DNA of 64,000 nt from Allopontixanthobacter sediminis (GTDB lineage Bacteria; Pseudomonadota; Alphaproteobacteria; Sphingomonadales; Sphingomonadaceae), in assembly GCF_009828115.1 (NCBI RefSeq), contig NZ_WTYL01000001.1, positions 1,116,001 to 1,180,000 of the forward strand, in the 5' to 3' direction. Every line of letters starts with the position of its first letter. The stretch's first letter is position 1. The position numbers and the translations under genes were made by a program. Positions 46,063 through 57,762 of this stretch are shown here, in pieces. The notes under the pieces were generated by a model. It had not been told where the DNA came from, made no database searches, and worked only from the letters and a program-made list of their open reading frames with translations.

Positions 46063-46818
46063 TTACGTGAAGGCTTTGATGATCCCGTAACCGCTGGTGA
46101 TTGTCAGGATGACGCCGACCAATAACAGTAAGGGCTTGGCGGGGATGCGCTTCGCCACGACTGCACCAAGTGGTGCGGCGATCACTCCGCCGATCAGCAG
46201 GCCGACCGTCGCTTGGGTTACCACCTCGAAGCCAAGTGACAGCAGGAAGGTCACGGAAATCGCAACGGTCAGGAAGAACTCGGCACTGTTGACCGTGCCG
46301 ATCGTCTTGCGCGGCGAAGCACCCTGAACCAGCAGGTTCGAGGTAACCACGGGCCCCCAGCCGCCACCGCCAGCGGCATCGAGGAACCCACCCGCCAATC
46401 CGAGCGGGGCAACATAGCGCGGCTGCTTCAACTGCGGCGGATAACGCCAGCCGCGATAGACCAGCACCAGACCGATCGTGGCGAGATAGGCTAGAATGAA
46501 CGGCTTGATGACTGCGGCATCGACATTGCTCAGCACATAGGCGCCGATAATACCGCCAATGACGCCCGGGATCGCGAGCCGCCGGAACAATGTCCAGTCG
46601 ATGTTCCGGTGATGCAAGTGGCTGAGGCCCGATACTCCGGTTGTTACGCATTCGACCGCGTGCACCCCGGCGGAGGCTACTGCCGGCGGAACCCCCAGGC
46701 TGATCAGCACGGTCGTGGAGATCACCCCGAAAGCCATGCCCAGCGCTCCGTCGACGAGCTGCGCCGCGAAGCCGACGAGGATGAAGATCAGCAGGGTGTT
46801 GGAAATGAACTCCGGCAT
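46063..46818 (-). CDS. TauE/SafE family sulfite exporter-like permease
   Basis: 251-residue, about 8-helix permease. Two similar halves are visible: QLVDGALGMAFGVISTTVLI near the N-terminus and LAGGFLDAAGGGGWGPVVTSNLL near the middle are the typical repeats. Members export sulfite or organosulfonates; cargo is unclear. Ends before the leftward Gln/Asn-rich gene. No sulfur genes nearby. Confidence 0.88.
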   Translation of the reverse strand: MPEFISNTLLIFILVGFAAQLVDGALGMAFGVISTTVLISLGVPPAVASAGVHAVECVTTGVSGLSHLHHRNIDWTLFRRLAIPGVIGGIIGAYVLSNVDAAVIKPFILAYLATIGLVLVYRGWRYPPQLKQPRYVAPLGLAGGFLDAAGGGGWGPVVTSNLLVQGASPRKTIGTVNSAEFFLTVAISVTFLLSLGFEVVTQATVGLLIGGVIAAPLGAVVAKRIPAKPLLLLVGVILTITSGYGIIKAFT

Positions 46819-46962
46819 CGCAATGACCCCGATGGCACGGCCGGAAAGGTTCCACCGCTAATCAAACGGGATTTGCTGCCAAACCCTCCGACGCACAAGT
46901 CGATTTGCGCTTCTATCAGGAGAACCAGATGTTTCTTGCCAGCGCCCTTCCTGCCACAAACG

Positions 46963-47000
46963 AAAAACGGGCAGGATGACCTGCGTCACCCTGCCCGTTT
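46963..47000 (-). terminator. Intrinsic terminator after tsf
   Basis: AAACGGGCAGGGTGACG...CCTGCCCGTTTTT on the minus strand: stem of about 11 bp, followed by five T. It ends the rpsB-tsf transcript. Confidence 0.9.
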
Positions 47001-47023
47001 GGCGTTCAAGTGCTTGCTACAGC

Positions 47024-47950
47024 TTAGCCTTTGACGGCTGCGGCAACCTCCGCCGCGAAGTCGCTTTCTTCCTTCTCGATACCTTCACCCAGCTGGAAGC
47101 GGACGTAGTCGGTCAGGGTGATCGCGGTACCCGCGTCCTTGGCGGCCTTGGCAACCACGTCTTCGATGGAGGTCTTGTTGTCCATGACGAAGACTTGGCT
47201 GAGCAGCGCGTTTTCCTTGGCGAACTTCTTGATCGCGCCGTCGACCATTTTGGCCTGCACATCAGCGGGCTTGCCGCTTTCAGATGCCTTTTCAGCGGCG
47301 ATTGCGCGTTCGCGTTCGATCAGGTCTGCATCGAGCCCTTCGGCGTTCAGCGCCTGTGGGAATGCTGCAGCAATATGCATGGCGAGCTGTTTGCCCAGCG
47401 GTTCGAGCACGTCGGCACCGGCTTCGCTTTCCAGCGCAACCAGCACGCCGATCTTGCCGAGGTTGGTAGCCGCGGCGTTGTGCACGTAAGGCACGACGAT
47501 GCCGCTGTTCACTGAAACGCTCTTGAGCCGGCGGACCTGCTGGTTTTCACCGATGGTAGCGACATTGTCGGTCAGCTTGTCAGCGACAGTGCCGCCGCCG
47601 GGATAGGCCGCCGACTTGAGCGCGTCGACATCATCGCCGGACACATCAAGTGCGGCTTCGGTGGTCTTGAGGACGAAATCCTGGAACTGTTCGTTCTTGG
47701 CGACAAAATCGGTTTCGGAGTTCACTTCAACCGCGACACCCTTGGTGCCTGAAACGGCGACACCAACGAGGCCTTCTGCGGCTGTCCGGCTCGATTTCTT
47801 CTGGGCAGCAGCGAGACCCTTGGCACGAAGGGCGTCAACCGCAGCTTCGATGTTGCCGTCGTTCTCGTCGAGCGCCTTCTTGCAATCCATCATGCCCGCG
47901 CCGGTCTTGTCGCGCAGGGCTTTTACGTCAGCGGCAGTGTAAGCAGCCAT
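47024..47950 (-). CDS. tsf: Elongation factor Ts
   Basis: 308-residue guanine nucleotide exchange factor for EF-Tu. [16 protein letters not shown] at the start, the core [10 protein letters not shown] and the C-terminal coiled coil are typical. AAGGA precedes the ATG. Downstream of rpsB with a hairpin in the gap. Confidence 0.97.
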   Translation of the reverse strand: MAAYTAADVKALRDKTGAGMMDCKKALDENDGNIEAAVDALRAKGLAAAQKKSSRTAAEGLVGVAVSGTKGVAVEVNSETDFVAKNEQFQDFVLKTTEAALDVSGDDVDALKSAAYPGGGTVADKLTDNVATIGENQQVRRLKSVSVNSGIVVPYVHNAAATNLGKIGVLVALESEAGADVLEPLGKQLAMHIAAAFPQALNAEGLDADLIERERAIAAEKASESGKPADVQAKMVDGAIKKFAKENALLSQVFVMDNKTSIEDVVAKAAKDAGTAITLTDYVRFQLGEGIEKEESDFAAEVAAAVKG

Positions 47951-47979
47951 CAGATGTATCCTTCTCTAAATGATTTCGA

Positions 47980-48013
47980 GCGCCGGACCGTCAGTTCCTG
48001 ACTGGTCCGGCGC
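47980..48013 (-). terminator. Hairpin between rpsB and tsf
   Basis: GCGCCGGACC at 47980 pairs with GGTCCGGCGC at 48004, with extra CAGT/ACTG pairs towards the loop. No T-run; likely partial attenuator or RNA processing site that sets the S2 to EF-Ts ratio. Confidence 0.45.
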
Positions 48014-48065
48014 CCTAATTAGCAAATGTGACGGTTCGGGTTCCTTAGCGGAGCCCGGGCCGTTC

Positions 48066-48815
48066 TCAGGCGGTGGCTTCCGCCGGTGGCTCAGCCATTT
48101 CGCCGACATCGACGCCGGAGTCGACAACGGCGCCGCCCTTGCCCGCGATGACCGCATCGGCGATCGCGTCGCAATACAGGCGCACAGCACGGCTGGCATC
48201 GTCGTTACCCGGAACCGGGAAGGAAATGCCCGAAGGATCGACATTGGTGTCGAGGATCGCAACGACCGGAATACCAAGGACGTTGGCTTCCTTGATCGCG
48301 AGTTCTTCCTTGTTCGCGTCGATCACGAACATCACGTCGGGAATGCCGCCCATGTCGCGGATACCGCCGAGGGAATTTTCCAGCTTGTCGCGCTCACGCG
48401 TCAATTGCAGGACTTCCTTCTTGGTCAGGCCCGAGGTTTCGCCGGAAAGCTGCTCTTCAAGCGACTTGAGCCGCTTGATCGAACCGGAAATGGTCTGCCA
48501 GTTGGTCAGCATGCCGCCGAGCCAGCGGTGGTTTACGAAATGCTGGCCGCTGCGGCGGGCCGCTTCGGCGATCGGATCCTGTGCCTGGCGCTTCGTGCCG
48601 ACGAACAGGACCTTGCCGCCCGAACGGGCGGTGGAGGTGACGAAATCGAGAGCGCGCGCGAACAGCGGCACGGTCTGCGACAGGTCGATGATGTGAACAC
48701 CGTTACGCGCGCCGAAAATATACGGCTTCATGCGCGGATTCCAGCGGTGGGTCTGGTGGCCGAAATGCGATCCGGCCTCGATCAGTTGCTGCATTGAGAC
48801 GGTAGGTGCCGCCAT
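48066..48815 (-). CDS. rpsB: 30S ribosomal protein S2
   Basis: 249-residue S2. [24 protein letters not shown]-like start, TKRQAQDPI and [12 protein letters not shown] are signatures; the C-terminus is acidic and Ala-rich. Start ATG at 48815 has AAGGAATTATCTT upstream; the longer frame to 48953 is not conserved-looking. First gene of rpsB-tsf. Confidence 0.96.
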   Translation of the reverse strand: MAAPTVSMQQLIEAGSHFGHQTHRWNPRMKPYIFGARNGVHIIDLSQTVPLFARALDFVTSTARSGGKVLFVGTKRQAQDPIAEAARRSGQHFVNHRWLGGMLTNWQTISGSIKRLKSLEEQLSGETSGLTKKEVLQLTRERDKLENSLGGIRDMGGIPDVMFVIDANKEELAIKEANVLGIPVVAILDTNVDPSGISFPVPGNDDASRAVRLYCDAIADAVIAGKGGAVVDSGVDVGEMAEPPAEATA

Positions 48816-49058
48816 AAGATAATTCCTTCCGGTTGTTCCTCTGGAAAGCTGGAACCCGTTGCGGCCGAGGCGAACCTCAATTCCCGCGTCAGGCACCGGT
48901 ATGTGGCGCTTTCCATGTGAATTTGACCGCCCCGGTCTTACGAACTTTCGCAAGGGAATCGCGGCGGACGCGGCGCTTTAGCGGGGACTTTCCGAAAATG
49001 CCACCCTGTAAAAAGCGCCCGAGCGGGAAACTTGGTCCAAAATGCTCTTGACTCGCCG

Positions 49059-49073
49059 GAACAAATATAGAAC
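49059..49073. promoter_or_regulatory. LexA (SOS) box, alphaproteobacterial type
   Basis: GAAC-N7-GAAC, exactly the reverse complement of the alphaproteobacterial LexA consensus GTTC-N7-GTTC. On the minus strand the box contains TATATT, 5/6 of a -10, with TTGTTC 18 bp upstream; on the plus strand TATAGA (49066-49071) is a weaker -10. A third GAAC is at 49088. It most likely serves the plus-strand gene at 49186, whose start is 113 bp away, but a minus-strand promoter cannot be excluded. Confidence 0.65.
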
Positions 49074-49121
49074 ATAGATCATATCGGGAACAAACAGCTT
49101 TATAACGTAGTTTCCCACTAG

Positions 49122-49130
49122 TTATCCACA
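49122..49130 (+). promoter_or_regulatory. Perfect DnaA box
   Basis: TTATCCACA, exact match to the DnaA consensus, between the SOS box and the gene at 49186. One isolated box; no cluster or AT-rich unwinding region that would suggest an origin. Confidence 0.55.
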
Positions 49131-49185
49131 GTCGGTCCGCCGGTTTCACCTCGGCGACTGAGGGCTTTGAAAGAAAGTTATCACG

Positions 49186-49458
49186 ATGACCGGAGTTCTG
49201 ATTGTCGCCTTTTTCGCTGCAGTAGCCGTTCTCGCAGTGGCTGTGTTGACCGACAGCGGTCTGCGGGGCCTGATGGCCTACCGTGACCTGAGCATGCGGG
49301 TCCGCTGCGACGAGCAATATGTTTCCGTGATGGACAAGATCGCCCAGTTCGAGCTTACCCAAGTCGAACCCGCTTTCAGGATGCGCGAAATTACTCGCGG
49401 ATCGGCACCGCGGCTTGTTGGTCGACGGAGAGAGACGAAACTCCGCGTTGCCGCTTGA
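49186..49458 (+). CDS. Small membrane protein, putative SOS-regulated
   Basis: 90 residues: one hydrophobic N-terminal helix (about 3-22, VLIVAFFAAVAVLAVAVL), then a polar, charged part with Cys41 and a basic C-terminus. Not recognised. Upstream lie an exact LexA-type box and a perfect DnaA box. Alphaproteobacterial SOS regulons include small inner-membrane division inhibitors (for example SidA of Caulobacter), so a similar role is a guess from size, topology and control. Its last 68 bp overlap the 3' end of pssA on the other strand. The ribosome site is weak (GAAAG, about 9 nt). Confidence 0.5.
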   Translation: MTGVLIVAFFAAVAVLAVAVLTDSGLRGLMAYRDLSMRVRCDEQYVSVMDKIAQFELTQVEPAFRMREITRGSAPRLVGRRRETKLRVAA

Positions 49459-50233
49459 TCCGGCCATATTTGATTACGCCGTAAGGTACCAGCACCATAT
49501 ATCCGGCTGAGATGATCGCCAATGTCCACCACGGTTCGAGCAGCAGGGCGGCGAAGATAATCCCCACCAGTGCGATGAGTTCCAGCCGGACGTTGCGGCG
49601 CGGCCTCAAGGACGTCCAGCTAAGCGTTGCCACATTCGAAATCATCAGGAACGCGATCAGCGCCATCCAGATGCTCATCGCAACAGGGTTACGGAACAGT
49701 TCCTCTCCGGTGGCCATCCAAAGGTAAAACGGCAGGAACGCGAGACCGGCGCCCACGGGTGCGGGAATACCGGTAAGGAAGCCCGCAGATTTGTGCGGCT
49801 GGTCATCGGTATCGATCTGGGCGTTGAACCGAGCCAGGCGCAGGGCACAGCATATCGCGAAAGCAAGTGAAGCGAACCAGCCAATCCGCGGGATATCCTG
49901 CAACGTCCAAAGATACAGGATCAACGCCGGCGCCATGCCGAACGAAAGCGAATCCGCCAGGCTGTCCAATTCCGCCCCGAATCGTGACTGGGCCTTGAGC
50001 AGGCGGGCGATCCGGCCATCGATGCCGTCGAGCACCCCGGCAAGGATCACGGCGTAAATTGCCTCCGGCCAATCGCCCGATATCGCGAAACGAATGCCGG
50101 TAAGTCCGGAACACAGCGCCGCAGCGGTAATCGCGTTGGGCACGACAGCCCGTAGCGAGAGCCCCTTCGGACCGCGGCCCCGCTGGGGGATCTCGTCCTC
50201 GGTGGATTTAGGTCCTATCCGCGGGTCATCCAT
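49391..50233 (-). CDS. pssA: CDP-diacylglycerol-serine O-phosphatidyltransferase
   Basis: 280-residue membrane enzyme, CDP-alcohol transferase family, with DGIDGRIAR then G, D, D (FGAELDSLADS), and 6-8 helices. It makes phosphatidylserine from CDP-DAG, feeding Psd. ATG at 50233 overlaps the psd stop (TGATG). The 3' end overlaps the small membrane protein gene by 68 bp. Confidence 0.95.
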   Translation of the reverse strand: MDDPRIGPKSTEDEIPQRGRGPKGLSLRAVVPNAITAAALCSGLTGIRFAISGDWPEAIYAVILAGVLDGIDGRIARLLKAQSRFGAELDSLADSLSFGMAPALILYLWTLQDIPRIGWFASLAFAICCALRLARFNAQIDTDDQPHKSAGFLTGIPAPVGAGLAFLPFYLWMATGEELFRNPVAMSIWMALIAFLMISNVATLSWTSLRPRRNVRLELIALVGIIFAALLLEPWWTLAIISAGYMVLVPYGVIKYGRIKRQRGVSSLSVDQQAAVPIRE

Positions 50234-50985
50234 CAATGCGCAATACCTTCCAGCAATTGCTGTTTTCCGACCTCGGCGAGAACAGTCTCACCCGCGATCA
50301 TTTTCTGGCCAACCATGACTTTCGCGTCAGTGCCAGCGGGCAAATAGACATCCACCCGGCTGCCGAAACGGATCAAGCCGACACGCTGCCCCACAGCCAC
50401 CATGTCACCCGGCTTTACGAACGGAACAATCCGCCGCGCGACCAGGCCGGCGATCTGGGTAAAGCCGATCGCGACGCCGTCGCCGCGCTCCATCAGGATG
50501 TGCTGACGTTCGTTCTCTTCGCTGGCCTTGTCGAGATCCGCGCTCATGAACTTGCCGGGCATGTACACCAACCGCCGAACCACGCCGCCGATCGGAGCCC
50601 GGTTAATGTGAACATCGAAGACGCTCATGAATATCGAAATCCGAATGACCGGACCTGGAGGTAGGCCAAGCATGCCGGTGCCATCGTCGCCCTGAAGTTC
50701 TGCGGGCGGTTCGACCTCCGCAATCATCGAGACAAGGCCGTCCGCCGGGGAGACGATGCAATTATCGCCTTGCGGCACCACCCTCTCCGGATCACGGAAG
50801 AATGCGAACACCCCGGCGCTCAGCGCAAGCAGCGGCCAGCCGATCAGTTCCCAGTCGAAGATGAGCAGAAACACCAGACTGATCGCCGTTGCAATCAGGC
50901 CAATCTTTCGTCCTTCGGGGTGGATAGCGGGCCATTGCCACGCTGCATCGCCCCGGCCCTTGTTGTCGAGAAGTTCTCCGGCCAT
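50233..50985 (-). CDS. psd: Phosphatidylserine decarboxylase
   Basis: 250-residue proenzyme of the small soluble/membrane-anchored type, with helix near 28-62. The self-cleavage site is RFGSRVD, between Gly208 and Ser209, generating the pyruvoyl group. It converts phosphatidylserine to phosphatidylethanolamine. Coupled to pssA downstream. Confidence 0.95.
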   Translation of the reverse strand: MAGELLDNKGRGDAAWQWPAIHPEGRKIGLIATAISLVFLLIFDWELIGWPLLALSAGVFAFFRDPERVVPQGDNCIVSPADGLVSMIAEVEPPAELQGDDGTGMLGLPPGPVIRISIFMSVFDVHINRAPIGGVVRRLVYMPGKFMSADLDKASEENERQHILMERGDGVAIGFTQIAGLVARRIVPFVKPGDMVAVGQRVGLIRFGSRVDVYLPAGTDAKVMVGQKMIAGETVLAEVGKQQLLEGIAH

Positions 50986-51087
50986 GTCACATACCTAGGG
51001 GTTGGTGCCGGATGCGACAAGCGCTCAAGCGCCATTGCCTCGGAAAACCGCGTCGCCGCATGGTAGCCGAGCTGCCAGAACGTCCGC

Positions 51088-52218
51088 TCAGCCTACTTTC
51101 TGCACGAAGACTGTCCCGGCCGAGTAGCCCGCACCGAAACTGCAGATCAGGCCGACATCGCCTGCCTTCAGGTCATCGTTATGCAGATGGAAGGCGATTA
51201 TGGAACCGGCGCTCGAAGTATTGCCGTAAGTGTCGAGCACAGTCGGACTTTCGTCGTCGTCCGCTTCGTGGCCAAGGACCCGCTGGGCAATCAGCCGGTT
51301 CATTCCGGCATTTGCCTGGTGCAGCCACAACCTCCGCAATCCCGCCGCGTCGATGTCGAGCCGGTCCGCCTCGGCGAGGATCATGCTCGCCACCATCGGC
51401 ACGACTTCCTTGAAAACCTTCCGGCCTTCCTGGATGAACAGCTTATCGGGATTGTTCGCCTTGCCCGGATCGGCACGATTGAGGAAACCGAAATTGTTGC
51501 GGATATTGTTTGAAAACACCGTCTTCAACTTGGTCCCGAGAATGTCCCAATGCCGGGCCGGGGCGATGGACACATCTTCCACCAGCACTGCGGTGGCGAC
51601 GTCACCAAAGATGAAATGACTGTCCCGGTCACGCCAGTTGAGATGACCGCTGGTGATTTCCGGGCTCACGACGAGAACGGATCGAGCATTGCCGGAACGT
51701 ACATAGTCGGCGGCGGTCTGAATCCCGAAAGTCGCCGAGGAGCACGCGACATTCATATCGAAAGCGAACCCGTCGATACCCAAGGCCTGCTGAATTTCGA
51801 TCGCCATCGCCGGATAGGCACGTTCCATGTTGGAGGCGGCGCACAGGACGGCATCCACATCACCCGGCGCGCGCCCGGCTGCTTCCAGAGCTTGCCGCGC
51901 CGCCGCGACACCGATTTCTGCCATCATCGACAGTTCGTCGTTACCCCGCTCCGGCCACCGCGGTGCCATGATCTCCGGATCGAGTACCGGATCCTTTACG
52001 ATGACATGACGCGCCTTGATGCCGCTGGCCTTTTCGATGAATTCGACAGAACTCGGCTGAAGCGCTTCAACCTTTCCGCTCGCAATATCCGCGGTATGTT
52101 GCCGGTTATGCAGTTCCACATAGGCATTGTAGCTGGCGACCAATTCGGCATTGGAAATGCTTTGCTTGGGGGTGAACAAGCCGGTCGAAGAAATCACGGG
52201 ATGGTAAGTCTGGGGCAT
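51088..52218 (-). CDS. Beta-ketoacyl-ACP synthase III-like
   Basis: 376-residue KAS III fold, longer than FabH of E. coli (317). Cys159 (NVACSSATFG), His in WLHQANAGMN and Asn in YGNTSSAGS form the triad. The sequence fits the PA3286-like group, which condenses acyl-CoA with malonyl-ACP; whether it starts fatty acids here or a specialised acyl chain is not known. Isolated gene before tRNA-Tyr. Confidence 0.88.
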   Translation of the reverse strand: MPQTYHPVISSTGLFTPKQSISNAELVASYNAYVELHNRQHTADIASGKVEALQPSSVEFIEKASGIKARHVIVKDPVLDPEIMAPRWPERGNDELSMMAEIGVAAARQALEAAGRAPGDVDAVLCAASNMERAYPAMAIEIQQALGIDGFAFDMNVACSSATFGIQTAADYVRSGNARSVLVVSPEITSGHLNWRDRDSHFIFGDVATAVLVEDVSIAPARHWDILGTKLKTVFSNNIRNNFGFLNRADPGKANNPDKLFIQEGRKVFKEVVPMVASMILAEADRLDIDAAGLRRLWLHQANAGMNRLIAQRVLGHEADDDESPTVLDTYGNTSSAGSIIAFHLHNDDLKAGDVGLICSFGAGYSAGTVFVQKVG

Positions 52219-52327
52219 CAGCGGGGAATATCCGTCCGGCAGGACCGCGGCAAGACCTGTCGATAGATCAACTCAGCGAAACCTGCTCTAAGACGCCGTA
52301 TCGCCACGAAATTTACTTGAGGGCAAG

Positions 52328-52413
52328 TGGTGGACAGGGCTGGATTCGAACCAGCGTACGCTTGCGCGGGCAGATTTACAGTCTGCTGCCTTTAACCACT
52401 CGGCCACCTGTCC
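52328..52413 (-). tRNA. tRNA-Tyr (GTA)
   Basis: 86 nt including encoded CCA. Acceptor GGACAGG/CCTGTCC, anticodon stem GCAGA/TCTGC with loop CTGTAAA (anticodon GTA), long variable arm and T-arm GGTTCGAATCC. Class II shape fits Tyr. Confidence 0.95.
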
Positions 52414-52570
52414 ACTTGCTTGCCATGTGCGGGAATGACCGCGCGATTTGGCGGCCCCGTTTCCGGAGCCCTCAGGCCGAGAGGCGCCCCAATGGCGAAG
52501 CGGCGCTTGCCTGTCAATGGGGCGACTGGCATGGCGCGGCCACAACAAGCATTTCACGGAGTTTCCCGAC

Positions 52571-53383
52571 ATGACTGACCGCAAAGCCGGCCCCAATCCA
52601 GACCGCAAACGGGCATTGCGGGGTCGCGCTGGCCGAATGCAGGGCGGCCGGGGCAGCGGGCGTGCCAGCACCGGGCAGGTCCGGCTGTGGGGCCATCATG
52701 CGGTAGAAGCCGCCCTGATGAACCCCGAACGCTCGCATCGGAAGTTGTGGGCCACGCGGGAAGCGATCGCGGGTCTCGCCGGCGAATTGCCCGAGGGCTT
52801 CACCGTCGAATACGCCCAAGCTGCCGACCTGGCCCGGCTGGTCACACGCGATACGCCGCATCAGGGATTGGTCCTCGAATGCGCGCCGCTGGAAGAGACG
52901 GGCCTCGATGAAGTCCTCAATTCGGCCGATGGGCAAGTGATCGTGGTGCTGGATCAGGTGACCGATCCGCATAATGTGGGCGCGATCCTGCGCTCGGCAG
53001 CGGCCTTCGGAGCCGCCGCGATAGTAACGCAGGACCGCCATGCCCCGCCCGAATCGGGGGTAGTCGCGAAGTCAGCTTCCGGGGCGCTGGAAGTGGTGCC
53101 GTGGGTTCGGGTGGTGAACCTGGCGCGGGCAATGGAGCAAATGGCGGAAGCAGGGTATTGGCGGATCGGTCTGACCGGCGACGCCGAGACGACCTTGGGT
53201 GACGCGCTTCCAACCGGGCCGGTTGCACTGGTCCTCGGCGCGGAGGGCGACGGGATGCGACAGAACATCGCCGGCCACTGCGACGCACTCGCTCGCTTGC
53301 CGATCGGCGACGCCATTGAGAGTTTAAATGTTTCCAATGCGGCAGCAATTGCGCTTTATGCTGTAGCTACACGGGGAAATTGA
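52571..53383 (+). CDS. rlmB: 23S rRNA G2251 2'-O-methyltransferase (TrmH/RlmB)
   Basis: 270-residue SPOUT methyltransferase. A basic Gly/Arg-rich N-terminus (1-30) precedes the substrate-binding part, then the knotted domain with LDQVTDPHNVGAILRSA, LVLGAEGDGM and SLNVSNAAAIALY. ATG at 52571 is chosen; upstream codons overlap tRNA-Tyr flank. Start of lipoprotein gene follows at 53404. Confidence 0.92.
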   Translation: MTDRKAGPNPDRKRALRGRAGRMQGGRGSGRASTGQVRLWGHHAVEAALMNPERSHRKLWATREAIAGLAGELPEGFTVEYAQAADLARLVTRDTPHQGLVLECAPLEETGLDEVLNSADGQVIVVLDQVTDPHNVGAILRSAAAFGAAAIVTQDRHAPPESGVVAKSASGALEVVPWVRVVNLARAMEQMAEAGYWRIGLTGDAETTLGDALPTGPVALVLGAEGDGMRQNIAGHCDALARLPIGDAIESLNVSNAAAIALYAVATRGN

Positions 53384-53403
53384 ACGGTCAGGGGGGCCAA
53401 AAA

Positions 53404-54288
53404 ATGCAGGGGAATATTTCGATCAAGCGACTGGGCACCGCGACTTTCGCGGCGGTGATGGCATTGTTTCTGGCGGGCTGTCTGCTCTCGCCCGGCAAGT
53501 TCACGTCTCAACTTGACCTCCGGAACGGCGGCACGTTCGCTTATTCCTATGACGGCGAGATCTATCTTTTAGCCCTCAGCAAGCTGGCGGAGATGGGCAA
53601 CAAGGCGGAACTGGCGGACGAGGAATTCGTCGAGCAGCCCTGCTATTCCGACGAAGAATTCGAAGAGCGGACCTGTACCACCGATGAAATCGCAGAGCAG
53701 AAGCGTGACTGGGAGGCAAATCTGGAGGGGCGGATCAATTCGCAGAAGAAAGATGCCGAAATGATGAGCGCGATGCTTGGCGGCATCGATCCAGCCGATC
53801 CGGCGGCGGCAGAGGAACTGGCGAAGCGCCTGCGCCGGCAGAAGGGTTGGAACTCGGTTGAATACCGGGGTGACGGCCTGTTCGTGGTCCAGTTCAAAAT
53901 CGAGGGACGGCTCGACCACGATTTCCTGTTCCCGACCATCGAGAGCTTCCCGATGTCGAATTTCTTTGTCCTTGTCGCGAATCGTGACGGCGGAACGGTG
54001 CGGGTCGACGCGCCCGGCTTCTCGGCGCAGTCGGGAGGCAACCCGTTCCAAGGCATGATGGCAGGGATGGCGAGCGGATTCTCCCGGATGGGAGCGTCAA
54101 GTGGCGAAGACGAAATGCCGATGATCCCGGAACTGAGCGGGACCTTCCGGATCGTCACCGATGGTGAAGTGCTGGCCAACAACACCGACGAAGGTCCGGT
54201 TGAAACGTCGGGCGGCAAAGCGCTCGAATGGACGATCAACAAGCGCACCCAGGCCGCGCCGACCGCGCTCATCAAGATCGCCCCGTAA
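53404..54288 (+). CDS. Putative lipoprotein
   Basis: 294 residues. Signal peptide with lipobox LAGC (Cys about residue 26, in MALFLAGCLLS), then a mature region rich in Glu, Asp and Gly, with two cysteines about 10 apart near residues 80-95 (QPCYSDEEFEERTC). Not recognised beyond resembling sphingomonad-specific lipoproteins. ATG at 53404 follows a GGGGGG run; TTG at 53380 would overlap rlmB. A strong terminator follows. Confidence 0.75.
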   Translation: MQGNISIKRLGTATFAAVMALFLAGCLLSPGKFTSQLDLRNGGTFAYSYDGEIYLLALSKLAEMGNKAELADEEFVEQPCYSDEEFEERTCTTDEIAEQKRDWEANLEGRINSQKKDAEMMSAMLGGIDPADPAAAEELAKRLRRQKGWNSVEYRGDGLFVVQFKIEGRLDHDFLFPTIESFPMSNFFVLVANRDGGTVRVDAPGFSAQSGGNPFQGMMAGMASGFSRMGASSGEDEMPMIPELSGTFRIVTDGEVLANNTDEGPVETSGGKALEWTINKRTQAAPTALIKIAP

Positions 54289-54308
54289 GGGGCATTGCTC
54301 CCGCAAAA

Positions 54309-54343
54309 GAAAGCCGCGCTCGCAGGATGCGAGCGCGGCTTTC
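54309..54343. terminator. Bidirectional terminator hairpin
   Basis: Perfect 15-bp stem GAAAGCCGCGCTCGC around a 5-nt loop, between the convergent lipoprotein and HU genes. Confidence 0.88.
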
Positions 54344-54405
54344 GGGTTCTAAGTCGATGTGAAGGGCGGGACCGATTGCGGACCGCGCCCTATCCCGGAA
54401 CGACC

Positions 54406-54678
54406 TTAGTTGACGGCGTCCTTCAGGCCCTTGCCTGCCTTGAACTTCGGCTGGTTCGATGCCTTGATCGTCATCGGTTCGCCAGTGCGCGGGTTGCGGC
54501 CAGTGGACGCCTTGCGCTTTGCAACAGAGAACGTGCCAAAACCTACCAGGCGCACTTCATCGCCGCCGGAAAGCGACTTGGTGATCGCGTCGAATACGCC
54601 CTCGACCGCGCTGGCTGAGTCGCTCTTGGACAGGCCGCTGGAATCGGCAACCGCGCTGATCAGATCGTTTTTGTTCAT
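54406..54678 (-). CDS. HU family DNA-binding protein
   Basis: 90-residue HU/IHF protein. MNKNDLISAVADSSGLSK at the start, GFGTFSVAKRKASTGRNPRTGEP is the DNA-binding arm. Nucleoid compaction. Downstream of lon as in many proteobacteria. Confidence 0.95.
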   Translation of the reverse strand: MNKNDLISAVADSSGLSKSDSASAVEGVFDAITKSLSGGDEVRLVGFGTFSVAKRKASTGRNPRTGEPMTIKASNQPKFKAGKGLKDAVN

Positions 54679-54740
54679 TTATAAAAACCCCTATACCCTG
54701 CTGAAACGATTATTGAGATTCGCCCCTTCGAAGATCGGCG

Positions 54741-54769
54741 ATTGAAGGGATTTTTCCCCCGACTGTCAA
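54741..54769 (-). promoter_or_regulatory. Promoter of HU gene
   Basis: TTGACA (54764-54769) and TTCAAT (54741-54746) with a 17-bp spacer on the minus strand, 63 bp before the HU start. Confidence 0.6.
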
Positions 54770-54837
54770 AGGCAATTCGGGCCGAATCCCGCTGAATTGC
54801 GATAAAATCTGCAAATTTGCGGCCAACCGCTGATAAT

Positions 54838-54868
54838 CTCGCCAACCGCTGTCCAAACGGCTGGCGAG
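54838..54868. terminator. Inverted repeat downstream of lon
   Basis: CTCGCCAACCG and CGGCTGGCGAG, arms of 11 bp with one mismatch and a 9-nt loop; no T-run. Possible lon terminator; an 11-bp direct repeat GCCAACCGCTG (54822, 54841) overlaps it. Confidence 0.4.
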
Positions 54869-54911
54869 AGTTCGGTTCGAAGCCGTACCGATTCGCTGCA
54901 TTGCAGCAAAA

Positions 54912-57302
<2,391 letters not shown>

Positions 57303-57762
57303 GTTTCAGTATCCAGTTTTGTGCGACCCAGTCTCTATACGGCACCGGGCCGCTTTCGCTTGGCAGCAATATGGTAACGGGGGCCGCAGGCCGCAAGCCG
57401 TGCCTTCCCTTAGCTGTGGATGGGCGGACAGGGTTACAAAGGTGACATGTCCAACATTGAGTGTCCGGAGTGAAAAAGTGCGGATTTCTGCGGGTTTGAG
57501 GATGTCGGGGTGACAGAATTCTCCTTGTGGAGAATTAAAATGTTCGGGCAGCCGAGCGTAATATTCGTTCGCTGTGCTGACGTGGTCGGGCATCTGTCTG
57601 ATCATGCGGATCGATGTAAGGCAGGCGTTTGGTGTAGGAAAGTGCGCCGCTGCGTTTGGAAGCATATGGACACAACTTCTATGGCAGCTAACGACGACGA
57701 AGCGGACGCTCGGGGTTAGGTGTTTAGTTGGCGCAAAGCAGACGCGAGGCTAGAGGAGCTAC
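57303..57762. other. Non-coding stretch upstream of lon
   Basis: 460 bp. It must contain the lon promoter; I cannot locate a convincing heat-shock or standard promoter. A short inverted repeat AATTCTCC-TTGT-GGAGAATT is at 57517-57536. Frames at 57306-57665 (minus) and 57510-57719 (plus) exist but have no supporting signal. The right half is AT-richer than the flanks. Confidence 0.5.

Larger units (their letters stand above)
48816..49185. other. Divergent control region: rpsB leader, SOS box, DnaA box
   Basis: 370 bp without a confident gene. It should hold the rpsB promoter and a 5' leader of up to about 240 nt, which may fold for S2 autoregulation; I cannot identify a defined leader. The part from 49048 to 49185 is AT-richer and carries the SOS-like and DnaA-like boxes listed separately. 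Confidence 0.6.

Noticed and set aside
49122-49130. Replication origin near the DnaA box
   Set aside because: Only one box, no AT-rich unwinding region and no origin-type genes nearby.
57306-57665. 119-residue minus-strand frame upstream of lon
   Set aside because: No ribosome site or domain, and it would cover the lon promoter.
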